Position numbers and translations under genes: made by a program
Shown here: positions 59,238 through 64,000 of the stretch, piece by piece
How positions within the stretch are numbered: position 1 is the first letter of the stretch
Layout of the letters: each line of letters opens with the position of its first letter
The notes under the pieces: generated by a model
Told to the model about the DNA's origin: nothing
The model's database searches: none
The model's input: only the letters and a program-made list of their open reading frames with translations
Assembly (NCBI RefSeq): GCF_009687865.1
Contig: NZ_BLAE01000013.1
Location: 1-64,000 of the forward strand
Origin: Acrocarpospora macrocephala
GTDB lineage: Bacteria; Actinomycetota; Actinomycetes; Streptosporangiales; Streptosporangiaceae
Direction of reading: 5' to 3'
DNA: 64,000 bases

Positions 59238-60004
59238 GACATCACTTCCCGCTCCCGCTGCTCCTCGAACAGGAGGGAGAGCTCGGCCACGGCCTCCCGC
59301 AGGTGGGGGGCGAACCGCACCATGCGCTCCCCCGTCCAGCGGAAGCCCGGGCCTGAGATCGCGATGGAGATCGCCCGAGCGCTCGCGGCGGTCGACGGCA
59401 CGGCAATGGCCAGGCCATGGACGCCGGGGTGGTTGGCGCCGGTGGAGACGGCGAAGCCGCGGTGCCGTACGTCAGCCAGGAGGGTCTCCAGCGCGGTGCG
59501 TTCGGACGGCGTGACATTGCGCTCGATGATCGCGCGGCGATCGGATTCGTCGGCCTGCGCCAGGATCGCCGTGCCCGCGGCACCCCGGATGAGCGGCGTC
59601 GCCTCACCGATCCGCGCCACACGTCGCAGCGAGAACTCCTCGCTCTCCGCCGCGAGGACCAGGATCGCCAGGTCCCCGGCGCGCCGGTGCAGCGTCACCG
59701 TCTCCTGCGAAAGCTGTGCCAGCCGCGTGAGGACGGGCCGGACCGCGGCGTACAGATCCAGCTCCGGGAGCGCGGCGGCGGCGAGCCCGACCATCCGGCT
59801 GCCAAGCCGGTATCCGCCCGACTCGGCGCGCTCGACGTAGTGCTCCTCCTGCAGGACCCGCAGCAGCCGGTACGCGGTGCTCTTGCTCAGACCGGTCGAC
59901 GCGGCGAGTTGGTCCAGCGAAGGGTACGGCCCGGACGCGGCGAGCGCCTCCAGAAGACGGAGGGCACGGCGTGCGGTGGCGCCCCCCTCGGTGAGCTGGC
60001 TCAC
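59234..60004 (-). CDS. IclR-family regulator
   Basis: A 256-residue regulator: N-terminal winged helix (RRALRLLEALAASGPYPSLD, QLAASTGLSKSTAYRLLRVL), C-terminal effector domain with LAILVLAAESEEFSLRRVAR and GVHGLAIAVPS. GTG 60004 has AGGAG 8 bp upstream. It heads the catabolic operon and is divergent from the MFS permease gene, so it likely controls both in response to the acid substrate. Confidence 0.92.
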   Translation of the reverse strand: MSQLTEGGATARRALRLLEALAASGPYPSLDQLAASTGLSKSTAYRLLRVLQEEHYVERAESGGYRLGSRMVGLAAAALPELDLYAAVRPVLTRLAQLSQETVTLHRRAGDLAILVLAAESEEFSLRRVARIGEATPLIRGAAGTAILAQADESDRRAIIERNVTPSERTALETLLADVRHRGFAVSTGANHPGVHGLAIAVPSTAASARAISIAISGPGFRWTGERMVRFAPHLREAVAELSLLFEEQREREVMS

Positions 60005-60172
60005 CAAACCACTCCTTCCAATTTTCAGCGTTTATTTTGCAGTATCTGAAACTACGACCTCCCTGCTTCCACGTCAACGTGCCTCCTCACACCCTTGACG
60101 CTTCCAAGTGAGTCCTGCCAAAGTCCCACTATCTGATGGCAATGATTCATATTTTGAAACAAAGGAGCCCTG

Positions 60173-61441
60173 GTGCGCGAATACGACGTGCAGCCCCGGA
60201 TCCGCAAGCGCGTCGTTCTCCTCATCGCCACCGCGGTGTTCGGGCAGGAGCTGATCTGGAACTTCTACGACGCCCAGGTACCGGCCGAGCTCCGCCGGTA
60301 CGTGACGAGCGCCGGCCTCATCGGCCTGATCATGGGGATCGACAACGTGCTCGGCGTGTTCGTGCAGCCCTGGATGGGGTACCTGTCGGACCGCCATCGG
60401 GCCAGGCACGGCAACCGCCTCATCTTCATCGTCGTCGGCGCTCCCCTCGCCGCCGTCCCCTTGGTCTTCCTCCCGTGGGCGTCGAGCCTTCCCGTCCTCA
60501 TCGTTCTCATCGTCGGCTTCGCGTTCATCGCCAACTCGTTCCGGCCGGTCGTCGAGTCGCAACTCGCCGACTTCGTCCCGCCGCCCCAGCGAAGCACCGC
60601 GAACGGTTTCGCGAAGCTCGCGGTGGCGCTCACCGTGGTCGTCGCCGCGCTCATCAGCCTCACGCTCGTCGATGAGCACATCGAACTGGCGTTCGCCATC
60701 CCGGCCGTCCTGCTCGTCGCCGCGCTCTGGACCGCGTCCGCCGGCCTGCGCCGCCAGCATCCGACGGCGGCCGAGGGCGCGGGCGCCGGTCGGATTCCGA
60801 AGATGCGGCACGTCCTGCGGGAGATCGTCCAGAGCCCCGACCGGGCCCGGCTCCTGATCCTGGTCGGTGTCTTCGGCTACAACGCGACCTGGCAAGGGCT
60901 GCGGTCACTGTTCACCCCGTACGCGATCGAGGTGCTGGACATCTCGCGTGGCACGGCAGGCAGCCTCGGGATCGCGGGCGCGTTCGCGTTCTTCGTGGTG
61001 GCGGCACCGATCGCGCTGTTCTCGCAGCGGGTCGGCCAACTGCGGATGATCTGGTTCGGCGCGCTGGTGTTCCTCGGTGGGCTGCTCTTCGGCGGCCTCC
61101 TGCACACCGTCCCGATGACCGTGGTCGGTCTCGCGATCGCGGCGATGGGATTCGCGGCGTTCGCCGTCAACGCGATCATCGCGCTGTGGAACGCGGCGAG
61201 CACCACCTCGGTCACCGGCCTCTACACCGGGCTGTATGCCATCGCCTATGCCGCCGGTGGCGCTGCGGGACCTGCCCTTCTCGGCTTCACGGTGGATCTC
61301 ACCGGCTGGCCGTTGATGATGATCAACGCCGCGGTGCTGTTCCTGCCCGTGCTCTGGATCCTCAACCGGCTGGCCCGAGGTGATCGCAGCAGTCCTCGTC
61401 AAGGTCCGCAAGGAGGATCGCCCGGCCGGGACGGCGGGTGA
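60173..61441 (+). CDS. MFS permease (GPH/SLC45-like)
   Basis: A 422-residue transporter with 12 hydrophobic segments. VFGQELIWNFYDAQVPAELR in helix 1, GVFVQPWMGYLSDRHRARHG as the conserved MFS loop 2-3, and RPVVESQLADFVPPPQRSTA. GTG 60173 follows AAAGGAG. Divergent from the IclR-led lyase operon; probably imports its carboxylate substrate, although sugar-type GPH carriers also use this loop pattern. Confidence 0.88.
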   Translation: MREYDVQPRIRKRVVLLIATAVFGQELIWNFYDAQVPAELRRYVTSAGLIGLIMGIDNVLGVFVQPWMGYLSDRHRARHGNRLIFIVVGAPLAAVPLVFLPWASSLPVLIVLIVGFAFIANSFRPVVESQLADFVPPPQRSTANGFAKLAVALTVVVAALISLTLVDEHIELAFAIPAVLLVAALWTASAGLRRQHPTAAEGAGAGRIPKMRHVLREIVQSPDRARLLILVGVFGYNATWQGLRSLFTPYAIEVLDISRGTAGSLGIAGAFAFFVVAAPIALFSQRVGQLRMIWFGALVFLGGLLFGGLLHTVPMTVVGLAIAAMGFAAFAVNAIIALWNAASTTSVTGLYTGLYAIAYAAGGAAGPALLGFTVDLTGWPLMMINAAVLFLPVLWILNRLARGDRSSPRQGPQGGSPGRDGG

Positions 61442-61476
61442 CGCGGCGGAAGCACAGAACGGCGAACGGGCTCGAC

Positions 61477-62672
61477 ATGATCGGTCCGGTCGCCGGCGGC
61501 GCGAGCCCGACCCAGGCGTTGTTCGCGCTGGTGACCTACGTGGCCCCGCTGCTGCGGTTCTGGCTGTGGGCCCTCGGCGTGCCCGGGCTTGGCCGGGAGA
61601 TGCTGGCTGATGAGCCAGAAAGTGCTGAAACCGCAGAAGGGCAAGGACTTCCTCTCCTTCGCCCTGCGGCTGACCGTCGGGCGACGGAATGACCTGAAGA
61701 AGAACGCGATCGCGGACGAACTCTTCCACGACAGCCAGAACACCAAGCCCCTCATCGGCGTCGTCTACTTCCTCGGGCTGACCCGCAGCATCGCGGACGA
61801 GGACACCGACTGGGCCTCGGCGGAGGTACTGGAGAGCGCGCTGGTCGCGCAGCGCGAGCAGAACAACCTCAAATCCCCCGGACCGCTGCTGCGGGTCGTC
61901 GTGGCGAACGGCGGCGAGCGGATGAGCGAGGCGGTCCGGGTCGTCTCGGACATGCTGGTGCCGCTCTTCCGCGACGACCCGACGATGCTGGGCGTGATCG
62001 GCCCGGACCGGAGCGTGGCCGCCACCTAGGAGGCCGTCCGCCTGCTCGGCCAGGCCGGCATCCCGACGATCGCCACGACCCTGTCCGCCGACGATTTCGG
62101 CCGGAACTCACCGCAGTACTACTTCCAGATGGTCGCCGCCAACCGGCAGGAGGCGCTGACCATCCTGGACTTCGCCAGCCGGGTGGTGGGCGCCACGAAG
62201 GTCAAGCTCTACTACCCGGCGATGCCGGACGGCCGCAGACCGCTCGCTGCGAAAGTTCTGCTCGGGCTACCACCCGGTCTACACCGACCACGTCAAACCT
62301 GCCCTGACCGGGCTGCCGAACGGGCTGCTGTGGGCGGGCGAGCGGGTCGGCACCGCCTACGACGCGACGATGCTGCTCGTCACGGCGGCACGCAAGCTCA
62401 CCCCGGTCACCCCCAGGGACACCTCGCGTCCGTTCGACCGCGCCCTTCTCGTCGAGGAGTTCACCCGAGGCTCCCACCCCGGCGTGACGGGAACGGTCGA
62501 CTACACCGGGTCGCACATCGCCGAGGACAAGCCGATGACCATCCTCACCATCCCCGACCTCGGCGTGGAGAGCAGCATCCCCGCCTGCGAGTTCACCCTC
62601 GTCCAGCCGTACACCGTACTCGGCGGCGCCGGGCCGTGCCCCCTATCAGGGGCTTCAGGAGATAGGGGCTAG
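61477..62672 (+). pseudogene. multiply broken periplasmic-binding-protein-like gene
   Basis: The pieces that read as one protein lie in three frames. 61477 on: LFALVTYVAPLLRFWLWALG. 61613 on, another frame: VLKPQKGKDFLSFALRLTVG, TKPLIGVVYFLGLTRSIADE, RVVVANGGERMSEAVRVVSD and MLGVIGPDRSVAAT. That frame hits TAG at 62027 and continues EAVRLLGQAGIPTIATTLSA, VVGATKVKLYYPA. A frameshift near 62250 leads to YHPVYTDHVKPALTGLPNGL and YDATMLLVTAARKL. The type I periplasmic-binding fold without its own transporter is typical of actinomycete sensor-like proteins. Confidence 0.65.
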
Positions 62673-64000
62673 GAGGAGAATCTCGTTGGGCGGCCGGGGG
62701 TCCTGGTCTTCGGCGAGGACGATCAGGGTGCCCAGGACTCTTGCCAGGCGTTCGGCGGGTTTCTGTTCTCCCGGCAGGGTGCGCAGGATGGCGAGACCGG
62801 CCAGCAGCGCGGTGGCGGCCGAGATGAGAACACTCCGGCTGAGGGGCGCGCTGCGATTCAGGAGCGGATCGATCAGACGCTGGGCGTTCTCGATCAATAT
62901 CGCGAGATGCGGATCGGCGCGGCACTGCGGGCTCAGCCGGCTCAGTATGTCGCGTAGCTCGCTGGCGGGGTCCTCGGCGGAGCGCGCCATGGCGGGGAAT
63001 GACGAGCACAGCAGATCGGTGAGGGAATCCGCGAAGGATCTGCCGGAACGGCGGGAGGAGCCGGTGCAGGCCCCCCGCCGGAGAACGCCGCAGGCGACGG
63101 TCATCGCCAGGAGCTTTCTCGCTGATCTGAATTGCTGGCTGGGGCCGAATGCCCGGGCGATCGCGCGAGCATAGGCGCGATCGGGCTTCAGCCCGATCGA
63201 CAGATCCAGGAACAGGTCGGGATCGGCGTCGAGAGCGGGCCCTTCGTCCAGGACGTACTCCTGTTCGAGGATGCGGTCCAGGATGCGATCGAGAGCGAGC
63301 ACCCGGTCGGGACCGATCCCCCGGTGCAGAGTGCGGTCCAGGGCGAGGTCGAGGGCGTGATCGAGGTCGAAGGTGCGATCGAGGGCGAGGAGGAGGGCCA
63401 GGTCAAGATCACGGGAAAGATCTTGGGCGAGAGCCCGGGCGAGGCCGAGCACCCGCTCTCGACTCTGCTCCTGGTTGAAGGCGCCGGCCAGGTCGCGGGC
63501 GGGCGCACGGTCGAGCTTGAGCGCGCCGATTCGTGCGTGGATACGGAAGTAGTCGGCCCGATCAGAGCTGCGGGAAAGGTTCTCGACGATGTCGATGGCG
63601 AGGAGGAACTGCCGGAGCGGCGTGTGCGGATGCTCGGTGAGAAGGATGTGCGTGTAGGTCAGCGATCGGCGCAGATCCGCAAGGCTCGCCCCGGTTTGGA
63701 TCATCCGGATGAACAGATGGCCGTGCTCGAGAATGGCACCGGGAAACCGCGTGAGCTGCGCCATCGTGGGGGCGTACGGCCAGGCGACGGACTCCGGCTG
63801 GTGAAGTCGAAGTTCCCTCTTGTCCTTTATCCACAGGGTGTGGATGGCGGTTGAGGGGATCAGCTTGATGTTGGTGTGGGTGGCCTCGGCCGGGACGAGC
63901 AGACGATAACTCGTGCCGTCGTCGAAAAGACCGTTGAGCCAGCTCACGAACCGGCGCGCGTCGTCGGCCAGCACCCCGACGGCGAAGCCGCCCGCCGGGG
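62655..64000 (-). CDS. partial protein with FGE-like segment and Leu-Asp-rich repeats (cut by window edge)
   Basis: The frame is open to the right edge; the stop is at 62655. The first visible part, ADDARRFVSWLNGL and SYRLLVPAEATH, resembles the D-A-x-x-F-x-x-WL...YRLPTEAEW core of formylglycine-generating-enzyme (sulfatase-modifying) domains, but the PTEAEW motif is degraded. A middle region is built of LDLALDR/LDRILD-type repeats (~160-235). The C-terminal part has possible helices LISAATALLAGLAILRT. Similar Leu-Asp repeats occur in actinomycete NACHT/STAND proteins. The N-terminus lies outside. Confidence 0.6.
   Translation of the reverse strand, partial: PAGGFAVGVLADDARRFVSWLNGLFDDGTSYRLLVPAEATHTNIKLIPSTAIHTLWIKDKRELRLHQPESVAWPYAPTMAQLTRFPGAILEHGHLFIRMIQTGASLADLRRSLTYTHILLTEHPHTPLRQFLLAIDIVENLSRSSDRADYFRIHARIGALKLDRAPARDLAGAFNQEQSRERVLGLARALAQDLSRDLDLALLLALDRTFDLDHALDLALDRTLHRGIGPDRVLALDRILDRILEQEYVLDEGPALDADPDLFLDLSIGLKPDRAYARAIARAFGPSQQFRSARKLLAMTVACGVLRRGACTGSSRRSGRSFADSLTDLLCSSFPAMARSAEDPASELRDILSRLSPQCRADPHLAILIENAQRLIDPLLNRSAPLSRSVLISAATALLAGLAILRTLPGEQKPAERLARVLGTLIVLAEDQDPRPPNEILLLAPIS

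Overview
The window is about 70% GC, has dense co-directional operons with 4-bp ATGA/GTGA overlaps and many GTG/TTG starts. It carries family signatures typical of filamentous actinomycetes: XRE-DUF5753 regulators with DUF397 partners, RsbW-like ATPases, CBM2 modules on Pro-Thr linkers, and F420-type Ddn reductases. The best guess is a soil actinomycete of the Streptosporangiales (Nonomuraea/Streptosporangium-like). This is inferred from gene content; no rRNA or other marker gene is present. I saw no rRNA, tRNA or CRISPR array.

Layout. 1-4.4 kb: an IS66 transposase end, a WhiJ-like regulatory locus (XRE regulator, two DUF397 proteins, and a divergent RsbW-like ATPase fused to two GntR-type winged helices), a RibD/DHFR-like reductase and a deletion scar holding the end of an MMPL transporter. 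4.4-9.1 kb: a TetR-headed catabolic operon (beta-lactamase-fold esterase, zinc-less MDR reductase, SDR, alpha/beta hydrolase). 9.2-12.6 kb: a HAD dehalogenase coupled to a MOSC-flavin-ferredoxin fusion and an MDR. 12.8-26.9 kb: a secreted CBM2-metalloprotease, an AhpD-like protein, a two-component system, an ABC exporter, a Ddn-like reductase, cytochrome bd oxidase (cydAB) and a divergent alcohol dehydrogenase that share DevR/DosR-like boxes, then a small membrane protein/XRE pair and an MDR.

26.9-30.3 kb is a gene graveyard: a decayed RhuM gene, a truncated Flp-like pilin, a nucleotidyltransferase-like gene broken by one stop codon, an intact VapB next to a frameshifted VapC, and a DUF433 antitoxin beside a truncated DUF5615 toxin. 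30.6-36.6 kb: a HEAT-repeat protein, a TetR/SDR/KstD-like flavoprotein unit with a clear palindromic operator, a GNAT acetyltransferase and a methyltransferase. 36.7-40.9 kb: secreted proteins, including a beta-propeller-CBM2 protein preceded by three copies of a GAAACTTTC motif.

41-55 kb is a carbohydrate island. One minus-strand operon (DeoR, two ABC permeases, binding lipoprotein, GH36 alpha-galactosidase, GH4 glycosidase, second DeoR) imports and hydrolyses alpha-galactosides. Next to it are three secreted DUF4832-type proteins, two of which share a nearly identical 457-bp 3' end encoding a probable carbohydrate-binding module. I consider these candidate uncharacterised glycan-active enzymes.

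55-61.4 kb: a tight operon of IclR, MmgE/PrpD, ICL/PEP-mutase lyase and aconitase-type large and small subunits, with a divergent MFS permease. It resembles the dimethylmaleate hydratase plus dimethylmalate lyase end of nicotinate fermentation, and probably cleaves a branched di- or tricarboxylate to pyruvate plus a short acid. 61.4-64 kb: a broken periplasmic-binding-protein-like gene and a partial gene with an FGE-like segment and Leu-Asp-rich repeats.
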